Positions 16,134 through 26,921 of a stretch of 64,000 nucleotides of DNA are shown here, in pieces (within the stretch, counting starts at the first letter, position 1; every line of letters starts with the position of its first letter). The stretch is from Sulfurimonas lithotrophica (GTDB taxonomy: Bacteria > Campylobacterota > Campylobacteria > Campylobacterales > Sulfurimonadaceae). The notes under the pieces are model-generated. The model did not search any database. It saw only the letters and a program-made list of their open reading frames with translations, and was not told the DNA's origin. Both the position numbers and the translations under genes were made by a program. The DNA lies in NCBI RefSeq assembly GCF_009258225.1, contig NZ_CP043617.1, forward strand, positions 124,001 through 188,000. Direction: 5' to 3'.

Positions 16134-17396
16134 ATGAAAAAAATAATATTATCTACTGCATGTGCAGTTTTAGCATTTGGTATGGATACGATTCCTGCTG
16201 AAAAAAGAGAGTTTAGTGCATCTAAATTTGTCCCGGATATATCTTTAATAATAGATGCAGGATATGTTCAAAGAAGTAAAAAAGATGATGAGGTAGCTCA
16301 TTTAGAACTTGACGGTGTAGCTCATGGTTTACTTGGCTCACACTCTCACGGTGAACATGAACATTCAACTTATAATGCAAGTAACGGATTTAACCTTAAT
16401 TATGCGGAGTTGGTTTTATCAAGCTCGGTTGATCCGTTCTTTGAGATGAACGGTGTTTTTCATTATTCAGAAGGCGGTGTCGAGATTGAAGAGGCATATA
16501 TAACTTCAACTGCATTAGATTACGGAGTTCGTGCAAGAGTCGGTAAGTTTAATTCAAATTTTGGATACTTGAATGAACAGCATCATCACTACTGGGATTT
16601 TAACGATATGCCGCTTGTATATGAAAGCTTTTTGGGTATGCACGGTATAAATGAAAAAGGTCTTCAGCTTCAATACACAGCTCCAACAGACTTATATTTT
16701 ATGATTGGTATTGAAGCATTACAGGGTGAAAATGAGCAAATGTTTGGAAACTCTACGATAGGTAATGTTGAAGACCCTATAGCTAAAGGCAGAGACGGTG
16801 CTACATTATATGTTGCATATGCCAAAACAGCTTTTGATATTGGTAATACTGCTTTTTTAACAGGTCTCTCTTATGCAGATGGTATCTCAAGAATAGACCA
16901 TAGTGCAGATGAAGAGCCTCATGTATTCGTTGGTGATTCTACACTATACGGTTTTGATTTTACGGCAAAACATAATTTTGATTCATACAGTTTTTTTAAA
17001 CTTCAAACAGAAGTGCTTTATAGAGATATGGATGGTGATTTAATTAAATTAGACCAGAATCTAGCCGTTGTAGCTAGACCAAAACTTACAAAAGAACAGG
17101 CAGGAGCTTATATTCAAGCTATTTATGCTCCAAACAGGTCTTGGGCAGCCGGTGTAAGATATGATACAATCTTTAAAAACGACGTAGTTGCTAACGGTAT
17201 TAACAGCAATAAAAAAGAGGGCTTGGATAAATATTCGGTAATGGCTGAGTATAAAACAAGTGAATTTGCAAGATTTCGTTTGCAGTACAACCATAATAAT
17301 GCTCTTGTTAATGAAGACGGAAAAAGAGTTAACTTGGACAGTCTGATTTTTTCGGCTAATATAGCAATCGGTGCTCACGGAGCGCACGCATTTTAA
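16134..17396 (+). CDS. Outer-membrane porin-like barrel with His-rich loop, probable zinc-uptake partner
   Basis: The 420-residue protein has a signal peptide (about 1-16), many alternating beta strands and paired glycines in the style of a porin. A His-rich insertion (LLGSHSHGEHEHST, about residues 72-86) and a HHHYWDF segment look like extracellular metal-binding loops. There is no TonB box or plug domain, so it is not a ZnuD-type receptor. It lies between the small His/Cys protein and a ZnuA-like protein 12 bp downstream, suggesting zinc entry through the outer membrane under limitation. The metal is inferred. Confidence 0.65.
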   Translation: MKKIILSTACAVLAFGMDTIPAEKREFSASKFVPDISLIIDAGYVQRSKKDDEVAHLELDGVAHGLLGSHSHGEHEHSTYNASNGFNLNYAELVLSSSVDPFFEMNGVFHYSEGGVEIEEAYITSTALDYGVRARVGKFNSNFGYLNEQHHHYWDFNDMPLVYESFLGMHGINEKGLQLQYTAPTDLYFMIGIEALQGENEQMFGNSTIGNVEDPIAKGRDGATLYVAYAKTAFDIGNTAFLTGLSYADGISRIDHSADEEPHVFVGDSTLYGFDFTAKHNFDSYSFFKLQTEVLYRDMDGDLIKLDQNLAVVARPKLTKEQAGAYIQAIYAPNRSWAAGVRYDTIFKNDVVANGINSNKKEGLDKYSVMAEYKTSEFARFRLQYNHNNALVNEDGKRVNLDSLIFSANIAIGAHGAHAF

Positions 17397-17408
17397 TAAA
17401 GGATATTT

Positions 17409-18284
17409 ATGTATAGACTTTTAGTTTTACTACTACTTCCTTTAAGTATGTTTGCTGAACTGAAAATAGCAGTAACATATCCGTATATAGGAGCTTTAGT
17501 TAAAGAGATAGCTAAAGATAATGCAAATACTTATGTATTGGCAAAGGGTAATTGGGATCCGCATTTTGTGGTTCCTCGCCCATCTTTAATAGCTAAAGTA
17601 AGACGTGCTGAGGGACTTATTATAAACGGTGGTGAGCTTGAGATAGGTTGGCTTCCTCCTTTAATAAGGCGTGCATCTAACTCTAGGATTGCCAAAGGAA
17701 CTTCCGGGTACCTTGATTTGTCGGTTTATATAGAATTTTTAGAAAAACCGACCAGACTTGATCGTGCCGATGGTGATGTGCATCCGCAAGGGAATCCACA
17801 TTATCACTTGGATCCAAATAACATACTCATACTTGCAAATGTTATCAGAGAGTTTTTAATCAGTCTAGATGCAGAGAATAAAACGGCTTATGATAAAAAC
17901 TTTCAAACTTTTAAAAATATGTGGAGTTTGAAAATAAAAGAGTGGGATGAGAAGATGAAAGATAAAAAAGGTATGAAAGTAGTTCAATACCATAATAACC
18001 TTGCATATTTTAATAAAGCGTATTCATTAAACAATATTGGTACTATTGAGCCTTTACCCGGTATTCCTCCTAGTTCTCGCCATACCTTAGAACTGATTAA
18101 TACAATGAAAACTCAGAAGCCTTCGGCTATCTTACACGATGTATATCACTCTACAAAAACAGCTCAGTTTATATCTTCCAAAACAGGAGTTCCTATAGTT
18201 ATTATGCCCCATGATATAGAATCTTTAGATGAGATTGAAGATTTAGTATCTTTATTTGATTACCTAACGAGTGCGATAAAATGA
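17409..18284 (+). CDS. znuA: ZnuA-like periplasmic metal-binding protein of an ABC importer
   Basis: The 291-residue protein has a signal peptide (about 1-16) and the cluster A-I metal-binding fold. Likely ligands are the His in WDPHFVVPRPS (near 57), the His cluster in HPQGNPHYHLDP (near 125-137), a His in VVQYHNN (near 198) and an acidic residue near the C-terminus. Such proteins capture zinc or manganese and deliver it to a permease. It has no long His-rich loop, unlike enterobacterial ZnuA. It overlaps the permease start by 4 bp. Zinc is favoured by the His-rich neighbours but not proven. Confidence 0.8.
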   Translation: MYRLLVLLLLPLSMFAELKIAVTYPYIGALVKEIAKDNANTYVLAKGNWDPHFVVPRPSLIAKVRRAEGLIINGGELEIGWLPPLIRRASNSRIAKGTSGYLDLSVYIEFLEKPTRLDRADGDVHPQGNPHYHLDPNNILILANVIREFLISLDAENKTAYDKNFQTFKNMWSLKIKEWDEKMKDKKGMKVVQYHNNLAYFNKAYSLNNIGTIEPLPGIPPSSRHTLELINTMKTQKPSAILHDVYHSTKTAQFISSKTGVPIVIMPHDIESLDEIEDLVSLFDYLTSAIK

Positions 18285-19015
18285 TAGATATTTTACTCAC
18301 ACCTATTGCCTTGTTGATAATCCTCGTGATGCTTCATGCCTATTTTGGGCGTGGCATCTTAGAACGCGGAATTATATTTACAGATTTGGCAATTGCACAG
18401 TTTGCTGCACTCGGTTCCTCTATAAGTTTAGGGTATTTTCATGAAGAATATTTTTATATTTTAACACTTTCTTTTGCATTGCTTAGTGCTTTTTTAATAG
18501 CATTTGCATCTGTTAGAAAATTAAACTTAGAAGCCTTTATAGGACTTTTATACGTACTTGGTGCAAGTGGTATTATGATGGTACTCGCACACTCTGCCGA
18601 AGGGATGGAACACTTTAAATCACTTCTGGCTAGTGATATTTTATTTACAGCCCCAAGCGAACTTTTAAAAAGTAGTATAATATACGCTTTAATAGCTTTG
18701 ATATTATATAAAGTATATCCTAAAACTAGCGGTTTCCTAAGAGAGCTATTGTTCTTTACACTTTTGGCGGTTACGGTTACTTCATCAGTATCATTAGCAG
18801 GGGTACTAGTTGTTTTTGTACTTTTGATAGCACCTGCACTTGTTGCAAAAACATTAAATAAAACTATGTTTTTCTCTTTTGTATTTGGTTGGTTTTTTAG
18901 TATAGTCTCCATTCTGATATCTTATTATTATGATTTGCCGACAGGTTATACTATTGTATTTTTAGGTGCTTTAACAAGCTCAATTGTTGTCTTGTTTGTA
19001 TCAAAGACAAAATAA
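18281..19015 (+). CDS. znuB: ZnuB-like metal ABC transporter permease
   Basis: The 244-residue protein has about seven hydrophobic helices and the family motif RGIIFTDLAIAQFAALGSSI (about residues 29-48), in which a conserved acidic residue and glycine contact the ATPase. The later SVSLAGVLVVFVLLIAPA segment is also typical of ABC-3 permeases. It is coupled to the ZnuA-like gene by ATGA. No ATPase gene (znuC) lies in this module, because recA follows directly, so the ATPase must be encoded elsewhere or shared. Confidence 0.85.
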   Translation: MIDILLTPIALLIILVMLHAYFGRGILERGIIFTDLAIAQFAALGSSISLGYFHEEYFYILTLSFALLSAFLIAFASVRKLNLEAFIGLLYVLGASGIMMVLAHSAEGMEHFKSLLASDILFTAPSELLKSSIIYALIALILYKVYPKTSGFLRELLFFTLLAVTVTSSVSLAGVLVVFVLLIAPALVAKTLNKTMFFSFVFGWFFSIVSILISYYYDLPTGYTIVFLGALTSSIVVLFVSKTK

Positions 19016-19023
19016 AATTTTAA

Positions 19024-19050
19024 AAAAATATGTCAATTTGACATATTTTT
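19024..19050. terminator. 13-bp stem inverted repeat after znuB
   Basis: AAAAATATGTCAA and TTGACATATTTTT flank a single T, giving a perfect 13-bp inverted repeat with an A-run before and a T-run after. It fits a bidirectional intrinsic terminator at the end of the zinc module, although the almost loopless form would also suit an operator upstream of recA. Confidence 0.6.
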
Positions 19051-19072
19051 ACTAAATAACTTTTTTTTCGTA

Positions 19073-19078
19073 TATAAT
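19073..19078 (+). promoter_or_regulatory. TATAAT -10 box of the recA promoter
   Basis: TATAAT follows a T-rich stretch (a run of eight T) and lies 33 bp before the ATG. Lack of a clear -35 box and a T-rich upstream region are normal for vegetative promoters in Campylobacterota. Confidence 0.6.
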
Positions 19079-19111
19079 TTTGCCAATATAAATCACAACT
19101 CAGGATTCGTT

Positions 19112-20149
19112 ATGGATGAGAATAAACAAAAATCACTAGACTTAGCTATAAAACAGATTGATAAAGCATTTGGAAAAGGTGCACTTATGCGCCTTGGAGA
19201 TAAAGAGATTGAGCCAATTAAAGCTATAAGCACAGGTTCTATAGGTCTTGATTTAGCTCTAGGTATAGGTGGTATCCCAGAGGGTCGTGTAGTTGAGATA
19301 TATGGACCGGAGAGTTCAGGTAAAACGACTTTGGCACTTCAAGTAACGGCGGAATGTCAAAAACAAGGCGGGGTATGCGCCTTTATAGATGCAGAACACG
19401 CTTTAGATGTAGTATATGCAAAAAATCTCGGTGTAGATATTGACAATCTTTTAGTATCACAACCTGATTATGGTGAGCAAGCTTTAGATATTGTTGAGAC
19501 CGTGGCAAGAAGCGGTGCAGTTGATTTAATTGTTGTTGATTCGGTTGCAGCACTTACTCCAAAGGTTGAACTTGAAGGTGAGATGAATGACCAACAAGTA
19601 GGTGTACAAGCCCGTTTAATGTCAAAAGCTCTTCGTAAACTAACGGGTGTATTAAATAAAATGAACTGTACCGTTATATTTATAAATCAAATTCGTATGA
19701 AAATCGGTATGATGGGTTATGGTTCACCGGAAACAACTACAGGTGGAAATGCTTTAAAATTTTATGCATCCGTACGTATAGACGTTCGCCGTATTGCTTC
19801 GTTAAAACAAGGTGAGAGTCAAATAGGTAACCGTGTAAAAGCAAAAGTGATTAAAAACAAAGTAGCACCTCCATTTCGTCAAGCAGAATTTGATATTATG
19901 TTTGGAGAAGGAATTTCCAAAGAGGGTGAACTTGTTGATTACGGTGTTAAGTTGGACATTATAGACAAATCAGGTGCTTGGTTTAGCTACGGTGCAGATA
20001 AACTCGGTCAAGGTCGTGAAAACGTTAAGCAAAAATTTAAAGATGAACCGGAATTGGCAAGAGAGATAGAGGAAAAAATAAAAGAAGCTATGGGAATGAG
20101 TTCTTTAATGACAATGGATACATCTGAAATTGCCGAGGCGGATGTATAA
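19112..20149 (+). CDS. recA: Recombinase RecA
   Basis: The 345-residue RecA is full length. The Walker A loop GPESSGKT (residues 65-72), Walker [11 protein letters not shown] and the DNA-binding L1/L2 loops ([25 protein letters not shown]) are intact. It forms filaments on single-stranded DNA and drives strand exchange. This matters for the window, since the flagellin and glycosyltransferase repeats further on show signs of homologous recombination. The following gene is eno, as in C. jejuni. Confidence 0.98.
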   Translation: MDENKQKSLDLAIKQIDKAFGKGALMRLGDKEIEPIKAISTGSIGLDLALGIGGIPEGRVVEIYGPESSGKTTLALQVTAECQKQGGVCAFIDAEHALDVVYAKNLGVDIDNLLVSQPDYGEQALDIVETVARSGAVDLIVVDSVAALTPKVELEGEMNDQQVGVQARLMSKALRKLTGVLNKMNCTVIFINQIRMKIGMMGYGSPETTTGGNALKFYASVRIDVRRIASLKQGESQIGNRVKAKVIKNKVAPPFRQAEFDIMFGEGISKEGELVDYGVKLDIIDKSGAWFSYGADKLGQGRENVKQKFKDEPELAREIEEKIKEAMGMSSLMTMDTSEIAEADV

Positions 20150-20201
20150 AATTTACTCTAAACCAATTTTTAACAACATTTAGGTAAAATTGCGCATTTA
20201 A

Positions 20202-21488
<1,287 letters not shown>

Positions 21489-21496
21489 GAAATATT

Positions 21497-21793
21497 ATGC
21501 AAAATCAAGAGCTTTTTGAGCAGATAGACAATACTCAAAGTATTACCGAGAAATATCTTGGATTATCTCTTAAAAAGTTTCTTTTTTTACTTTTCATCGT
21601 TTTAGTCTTAGGTGTATATATCGGTATACTTTTTTACGGAACTAACTCTTTAGAGGTTTTGTTTGAACTTCAAGACTATGAAAATTTTTTAGAAAACGAA
21701 ATAGTAAGGTTAAAAACCGAAAATGCTTCTTTGCAAAAGGAGTATTTTGAACTAAAAGAGATTTCTGCTCCGATTAGTGTTAAAGCAAAATAA
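21497..21793 (+). CDS. Septum-formation-initiator-like (FtsB/DivIC-type) bitopic membrane protein
   Basis: The 98-residue protein has a cytoplasmic N-terminus of about 28 residues, one transmembrane helix (about 29-48) and a coiled-coil segment (about 58-90, LENEIVRLKTENASLQKEYFELKE). This is the architecture of FtsB/DivIC, which bridge FtsQ and FtsL at the division septum. It is transcribed with eno 8 bp upstream. The FtsB assignment is by architecture and conserved position, since these proteins share little sequence. Confidence 0.7.
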   Translation: MQNQELFEQIDNTQSITEKYLGLSLKKFLFLLFIVLVLGVYIGILFYGTNSLEVLFELQDYENFLENEIVRLKTENASLQKEYFELKEISAPISVKAK

Positions 21794-21801
21794 TTTTTTG
21801 C

Positions 21802-21807
21802 TATAAT
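21802..21807 (+). promoter_or_regulatory. TATAAT -10 box ahead of the AMIN-domain gene
   Basis: TATAAT ends seven bases before the ATG at 21815 and no Shine-Dalgarno is seen, again pointing to a possible leaderless start. Confidence 0.5.
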
Positions 21808-21814
21808 AATTCTC

Positions 21815-22453
21815 ATGATAAAATATATTATATTAACAACCTTATTATTGATTGACTTAAGTGCACGAGAAAACCCTTTTTTCCCTGTAAAAGGTGAAAA
21901 AGGTATGCCTACAACTTCGAATATAGATTTATCTGCTCCAACTTTAAAAAGAGCAGCACTTTCTCTACCTTCAAGTGCAAGAAAGATAACAAAGGTTACA
22001 GTCAGCTACCAAAACTTAGACGGTTCCATAGCAAACGAATCTATAGATTTAGATAACTCTATAGACTGGCACTTACCCATATTTGTATCTCAAAGTATGG
22101 GTGATATAAAAAATGTTAAGCAAGTAAAAGCTTCTAAAGCAAAAAAAGAGAAATACACGCATCTATACAAATCAAAAAATATTCAATTTTTCAAAAAAAA
22201 CAAAGAGTTAAAGATTGTAACAAAAGATGAAATGATTAGAAGTTTTTTGCTAACAAATCCACATAAAATAGTTTTCGATTTTAAAAAAGACGTCAATTTA
22301 AAAAGTGAAACTAAAATATTAAAATCTTCTGTATTCAAAGAGATAAATATAGGTACTCATAGTGGCTATTATAGGGCTGTTATAACTTTAGACGGGCAAT
22401 ATAAATTCAACAAATCCAAAAAAGCTTACGGCTACAGTATATATCTACAATAA
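21815..22453 (+). CDS. AMIN-domain periplasmic protein
   Basis: The 212-residue protein has a signal peptide (about 1-17), a Lys-rich middle, and a C-terminal AMIN-like domain (about 120-210) with HKIVFDFKKDVNLKSE and a late HSGYYRAVITLDG pattern. AMIN domains bind peptidoglycan and target proteins to the cell wall or division site. The C. jejuni protein at the same position (Cj1670c, CgpA) is an N-glycosylated periplasmic protein; homology there is inferred from position. Its neighbour is the FtsB-like gene, so a cell-wall role is plausible. Confidence 0.7.
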   Translation: MIKYIILTTLLLIDLSARENPFFPVKGEKGMPTTSNIDLSAPTLKRAALSLPSSARKITKVTVSYQNLDGSIANESIDLDNSIDWHLPIFVSQSMGDIKNVKQVKASKAKKEKYTHLYKSKNIQFFKKNKELKIVTKDEMIRSFLLTNPHKIVFDFKKDVNLKSETKILKSSVFKEINIGTHSGYYRAVITLDGQYKFNKSKKAYGYSIYLQ

Positions 22454-22514
22454 TAATAGATTATTTGTCTAAAAAATCACACAATATTGTAGTAAATATA
22501 AGATTATAATCTGC

Positions 22515-22520
22515 TATAAT
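22515..22520 (+). promoter_or_regulatory. TATAAT -10 box ahead of mgtE
   Basis: TATAAT ends seven bases before the mgtE ATG at 22528, with no ribosome binding site between. A second TATAAT-like run lies a few bases upstream. Confidence 0.55.
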
Positions 22521-22527
22521 TCCACTA

Positions 22528-23856
22528 ATGGAAAAATTGCAAGAGTATTTAAAATCTCACAATGAAAGTGAGATGCACCCATCGGATATAGCACAAATAT
22601 TAAGACAGCTTAATGATAGTCAATTTGCACAAAGTGTAAAGCTAATACCAAAGAATTTAGTAGGTGATGTAGCCTTAGCATTGCCGGATAGACTTTTTGA
22701 TGACGTAGTTGAAAACTTGAGTGTAGATGAACTCTCACACGCAGTAACCGAGCTTGAGTCTGATGATCAACTGGAGTTTATGCAAGAACTTGAAGAGGTT
22801 AATCAAAATGTAGCCAGCGAAGTTTTTGATACTTTGGATGAAGATGATAAACAAGAAATTACAAAACTCCAGACATACGATGACGGTGAAGCCGGTGCAT
22901 ATATGCAACTTGAGGTGTTTACCGCAACAAAAGATGAGATTGTACATGACGTTATAAAGAGATTTGCAGATTTACGTAAAGCCAATGAGTTGGAAAACGT
23001 TCAAAACCTTTTTATAACAAATGAAGAAAATAAGCTTAGATATACAATCGGTTTAGATGATTTGTTGATATTTAATTTTTCCAAAACATTGCGGGACAAT
23101 ATAGAAAATAGCGGTGAAAAATTTGAACCAAAAGTTGCTCGCGATAGAGAAGACATTAAAGATGTTGTACACTATTTTGAGGAATATGACCTTTCCGTAA
23201 TGCCTGTCGTCAATGATTACGGTGTACTTGTAGGACGTATAACAAGTGATGATATTTACGATATTATAAACGAGCATGCGACTGAACAGATGTATAATCT
23301 TGCCGGTGTAGATGATGATGCAGAAGAAAATGAAGAAGTTTTAAGAGCAGGGAAAAAAAGAGCATCTTGGCTTGGCTTAAACTTAATAACTGCTATTTTG
23401 GCTTCAGTTGTAATTGGTATGTTTTCTGATACACTTCAGAGTATGGTGGCTTTAGCTATTTTAATGCCTATAGTTGCTTCAATGGGCGGGAATGCCGGAA
23501 CTCAAACATTAACGGTCGTGGTAAGGCAGTTGGCTCTTGGCGATATATCTCAAAAAGATGCATTTAGAATTATAAAAAAAGAGATTTTAATCTCACTGTT
23601 AAATGGTATGATTTTTGCAATTGTAATGGGTATAATAGCTTATATATGGTTTGGCATGTCTAACTTAGGTACGGTAATAGCGCTTAGTATGATTATTAAT
23701 TTATTTGTGGCAGGTTTATTTGGAGCTGCAGTTCCGCTTTTTTTGAAAAAAATGAGTATAGACCCGGCCATAGGAAGTGCGGTTATATTAACAACCGTTA
23801 CAGATGTTGTAGGCTTCTTTAGTTTTTTAGGACTTGCAACTTTAATTTTATTATAA
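22528..23856 (+). CDS. mgtE: Magnesium transporter MgtE
   Basis: The 442-residue protein has the MgtE N domain (about 1-125, superhelical), a pair of CBS domains (about 130-255) and five membrane helices in the C-terminal part (from about 285). The pore motif MPIVASMGGNAGTQTL is intact. MgtE homodimers import magnesium and close when the cytoplasmic domains bind it. A corC-type gene follows 22 bp downstream, consistent with a magnesium-linked pair. Confidence 0.93.
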   Translation: MEKLQEYLKSHNESEMHPSDIAQILRQLNDSQFAQSVKLIPKNLVGDVALALPDRLFDDVVENLSVDELSHAVTELESDDQLEFMQELEEVNQNVASEVFDTLDEDDKQEITKLQTYDDGEAGAYMQLEVFTATKDEIVHDVIKRFADLRKANELENVQNLFITNEENKLRYTIGLDDLLIFNFSKTLRDNIENSGEKFEPKVARDREDIKDVVHYFEEYDLSVMPVVNDYGVLVGRITSDDIYDIINEHATEQMYNLAGVDDDAEENEEVLRAGKKRASWLGLNLITAILASVVIGMFSDTLQSMVALAILMPIVASMGGNAGTQTLTVVVRQLALGDISQKDAFRIIKKEILISLLNGMIFAIVMGIIAYIWFGMSNLGTVIALSMIINLFVAGLFGAAVPLFLKKMSIDPAIGSAVILTTVTDVVGFFSFLGLATLILL

Positions 23857-23878
23857 ATATAAGGATTTTTAAACTTTA

Positions 23879-24919
23879 ATGGATTTACTATTAATATATT
23901 TTACTCTAGCAGTAGGCATATCTTTTGTATGTTCGGTTCTTGAAGCTGTATTGTTATCTGTAAATATGTCATATATCTCAGTTTTGGAAAAAGAAAACCC
24001 AAAGGTTGGAATGCTCCTTCGTCTGCATAAAACAAATATAAATAAATCAATAGCATCTATTCTTATTTTAAATACAATAGCACATACTATTGGAGCAGCT
24101 GCAGTCGGTGCACAAGCTGCAAACCTTTTTGGTAACGATGCGGTTGTAGTAATCTCTGTTATTATGACATTTGCAATATTGTTTTTATCGGAAATTATCC
24201 CTAAAACTATCGGAGCTATTTATTGGAAAGAATTAGCTCCGGTATCCGCATACATTATAAGAATTTTTATTTGGATAACTTACCCTATAATAATAAGTAC
24301 ATTATTTATTACCGATAAAATATCAAAAGGTAATGATAGTGCGCATACTATAACGAAAGATGAACTTTTAGAGAGTATGCTTTTAAGTGAAGACGATGGT
24401 GTTATAGATGAAAAAGAAAGTGATTTTATAGAGAATATTTTAAAGCTTAACGAAGTTAAAGTAGGCGATATATTAACACCCAGAAGCGTTGTTTTTGCAC
24501 TTGATGAGACTATGAGTATTAAAGAAGTAATGAAATCGCAACCTGCAATTTTCAAATTCTCACGTATCCCTATTTACAATCAATCTATAGAAGATGTTAC
24601 AGGTATAGTGTTGACTAAAAAGATTTTTAAACAAGCTCAAATAGATGATAGTGTTACACTAGAGAGTATTAAAAAAGATATATTTTCAATAAATGAGAAT
24701 ATTCCTGTTGCAAAAGCACTTGATATGTTTATTGCTAAAAAAGATCATATGTTTTTGGTTATGGATAATTACGATCAAACAGAAGGTATTGTTACTTTAG
24801 AGGATTGTGTTGAGACAATTTTAGGTGTCGAGATTATGGATGAGAGTGATACGACCGAAGATATGCGTCAGCTTGCAAAACTTAAAATGAAGCAAAAAAG
24901 AAAAGAAAGAGGTATATAG
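23879..24919 (+). CDS. CNNM/CorC-type membrane protein (DUF21 and CBS domains)
   Basis: The 346-residue protein has an N-terminal DUF21 membrane domain of three to four helices (about 1-140) and a CBS pair (about 190-310, with VGDILTPRSVVFALDE and GIVTLEDCVETILG). The C-terminal CorC_HlyC domain found in longer members is missing or reduced to a basic tail. The family takes part in magnesium and cobalt efflux or homeostasis; old hemolysin names are misleading. It follows mgtE closely and its stop is two bases from the convergent chemoreceptor gene. Confidence 0.85.
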   Translation: MDLLLIYFTLAVGISFVCSVLEAVLLSVNMSYISVLEKENPKVGMLLRLHKTNINKSIASILILNTIAHTIGAAAVGAQAANLFGNDAVVVISVIMTFAILFLSEIIPKTIGAIYWKELAPVSAYIIRIFIWITYPIIISTLFITDKISKGNDSAHTITKDELLESMLLSEDDGVIDEKESDFIENILKLNEVKVGDILTPRSVVFALDETMSIKEVMKSQPAIFKFSRIPIYNQSIEDVTGIVLTKKIFKQAQIDDSVTLESIKKDIFSINENIPVAKALDMFIAKKDHMFLVMDNYDQTEGIVTLEDCVETILGVEIMDESDTTEDMRQLAKLKMKQKRKERGI

Positions 24920-24921
24920 TT

Positions 24922-26244
24922 TTATACTATATCCTTCATCTTAACGTTCTGTCCTTTATCTTCAGCTAGTTTATCCAGTAAATCAAAAAATTTATTAGAG
25001 TGTTCCTCTGCTTGTCTAAAATTTTCTATGGTTTTATCTATATTATCGGTATTTGACATACATTCGCCATTTAGAATACAATCTAAATTTTTATTGATGA
25101 GTTCGTGATACTTTTTATGGTGGATATCCAAATCGTTAAAGTATTTAAAATCAGAAAAATGCTCCTTGCCTATTGAGGAGAACCAGATACCAAAACCGCA
25201 AGTGGTATGATCTTTTTTAAGTTCTTGACTTACATTTCCGTTAACAACGGCAGAATATGCATTTGATTTAAATAAAATATGTTGTAATTTGAATGTTGAT
25301 AAATAAAGTGCAAAATTACTTTTGTTTGACTGATTGCTAGTCGAAGTAAGGTTTTTAGTAAAGTTATCCATCGTGTTTGAGAAGTTTTGCATTGTATCGC
25401 TTGTAGAAGCTGCAATTTCACTCATTGAAGTTGCATTTTCACTGATTGAGCCTGATTGTTGTTGTAAATTTTGTATAGTGATACTTATCTCACCTGTAGC
25501 TTTTTGAGTGCGTTCGGCAAGTTTTCTAACTTCATCTGCGACAACTGCAAATCCACGACCGTGTTCACCTGCTCTGGCAGCTTCTATGGCAGCGTTTAAA
25601 GCTAAGAGGTTTGTTTGTTCCGCTATATCTTTTATAAGCCCAACTACGGTACTGATTTCTACTACATTAGAATCCATCGTATTTATAGCTTCCGTAGTGT
25701 CGTTTACCAGTTCACTTAAGGATGATATCTGCTCATTTGTTTTAGATACTGCATCGTATGTCTCAAGTGCGTCATCCGAAGCTTCCGATGTTTTTGTAGT
25801 AATATCTGAAAAATCATTTTGTGTTTTGAAAATATCTTTGGTTATCGTGTCCAAATTACCCATCATACCGCCGTTTAAGTTGTTAAACTGAGTAGATAGC
25901 TGTCCCATTACTTTATATTTTTCATTTGCCTTCATGGAATTTACGGCTTTTTGTATAGATAAAGCGGTGTCTTTAAATTCACCTTGAAGACCTTCGGGCA
26001 GCATACTTCTGTACATATCACCGTTACCTATAGCGGAGATTGTATTTCTTGCTTCTCTGAGTATTATCTCCATTTGATCAAGGGAGTTGTTTATATCCCA
26101 GGCAATTTTTTCCATAGGAGTTTCATTTTTGTGAATAACTATACGTGATGATAGTTTCCCGTTTTTAACATCATCAAGAACTTGCGAAATTTTGTTGATT
26201 AAATCTGAATTTTCATTATCCTTTCCAAAAGTAAAAAAACTCAT
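24922..26244 (-). CDS. Soluble methyl-accepting chemotaxis protein with C-terminal CZB domain
   Basis: The 440-residue protein has no transmembrane helix. A HAMP-like N-terminal helical part (about 1-100) leads to the MCP signalling hairpin with [20 protein letters not shown] and [13 protein letters not shown] (about 210-245), then a CZB domain at about 325-425. The CZB zinc site is visible as CGFGIWF with downstream [12 protein letters not shown] receptors respond to cytoplasmic zinc and, in some bacteria, to oxidants. It overlaps the PAS gene by 4 bp, so the pair resembles a split energy or redox taxis receptor such as CetA/CetB, except that this receptor is cytoplasmic. Confidence 0.9.
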   Translation of the reverse strand: MSFFTFGKDNENSDLINKISQVLDDVKNGKLSSRIVIHKNETPMEKIAWDINNSLDQMEIILREARNTISAIGNGDMYRSMLPEGLQGEFKDTALSIQKAVNSMKANEKYKVMGQLSTQFNNLNGGMMGNLDTITKDIFKTQNDFSDITTKTSEASDDALETYDAVSKTNEQISSLSELVNDTTEAINTMDSNVVEISTVVGLIKDIAEQTNLLALNAAIEAARAGEHGRGFAVVADEVRKLAERTQKATGEISITIQNLQQQSGSISENATSMSEIAASTSDTMQNFSNTMDNFTKNLTSTSNQSNKSNFALYLSTFKLQHILFKSNAYSAVVNGNVSQELKKDHTTCGFGIWFSSIGKEHFSDFKYFNDLDIHHKKYHELINKNLDCILNGECMSNTDNIDKTIENFRQAEEHSNKFFDLLDKLAEDKGQNVKMKDIV

Positions 26245-26789
26245 ATAACAGCTCCCTTTTGAAGATTTATAACCAGCTCTTCGTAGGAAGTGTTTTTTTC
26301 ATCTAAAAACTTATTCAATAAGTCTTGGGAAGCTTCTATCCCGCCTGTAAGCTCGGCATCTGTTAGAAGTTTATAAATAGGTACAATTGTGTTTATAGCA
26401 GATTTAGGAGGTTTTCTTCTAACCGACGTATAACTGAGAATATTACCTTTGCTGTCCGTATCGGCAGTTATATATGTAAATACCCAGTAAAAACTGCCAT
26501 CAGCACATAAATTTTTTACATAACCGAAAAACTCTTTGTTTTGTTTAATCAAACTCCAAGCTATTTTAAATGCAATACGAGGCATATCCGGATGCCTGAT
26601 TAGGTTGTGATTAGCACCTATAAGCTGACTAGGCGGATAGCCTGCCATTTTACTAAATATCTCGTTACAATAGACGATTATTCCGGATTTATCCGTTTTA
26701 GAAACGATAAAATCATTATCACCTAAATATTTTTCTTGATTGTTTATATCTTTTGGAGCATCTTTTTTAGTTAAAATTCTAGCAGACAT
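26241..26789 (-). CDS. PAS-domain redox/energy-taxis sensor (Aer/CetB-like)
   Basis: The 182-residue soluble protein carries one PAS domain (about 25-135) with [41 protein letters not shown] and a C-terminal helical tail. The NLIRHPDMP element is characteristic of the Aer/CetB FAD-type PAS. Its gene overlaps the downstream chemoreceptor start by ATGA, so it presumably docks on that receptor to couple redox state to swimming. FAD binding is inferred from the family. Confidence 0.88.
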   Translation of the reverse strand: MSARILTKKDAPKDINNQEKYLGDNDFIVSKTDKSGIIVYCNEIFSKMAGYPPSQLIGANHNLIRHPDMPRIAFKIAWSLIKQNKEFFGYVKNLCADGSFYWVFTYITADTDSKGNILSYTSVRRKPPKSAINTIVPIYKLLTDAELTGGIEASQDLLNKFLDEKNTSYEELVINLQKGAVI

Positions 26790-26921
26790 GATACACCTTT
26801 TATAGGTAGCTTTTTTAAGTATATTATTTACTTATATTAGCTTAAATCGGAGTATAACATAAAAAATTAAAGTTTGTTTTTATACAGTGATTAAAAAATA
26901 CTCATAAAATGTGTCACAAAG

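Noticed and set aside
18281-19112. Hidden ABC ATPase (znuC) in the zinc module
   Set aside because: The permease is followed by a terminator-like repeat and recA. No Walker A or signature motif fits in the remaining space on either strand.
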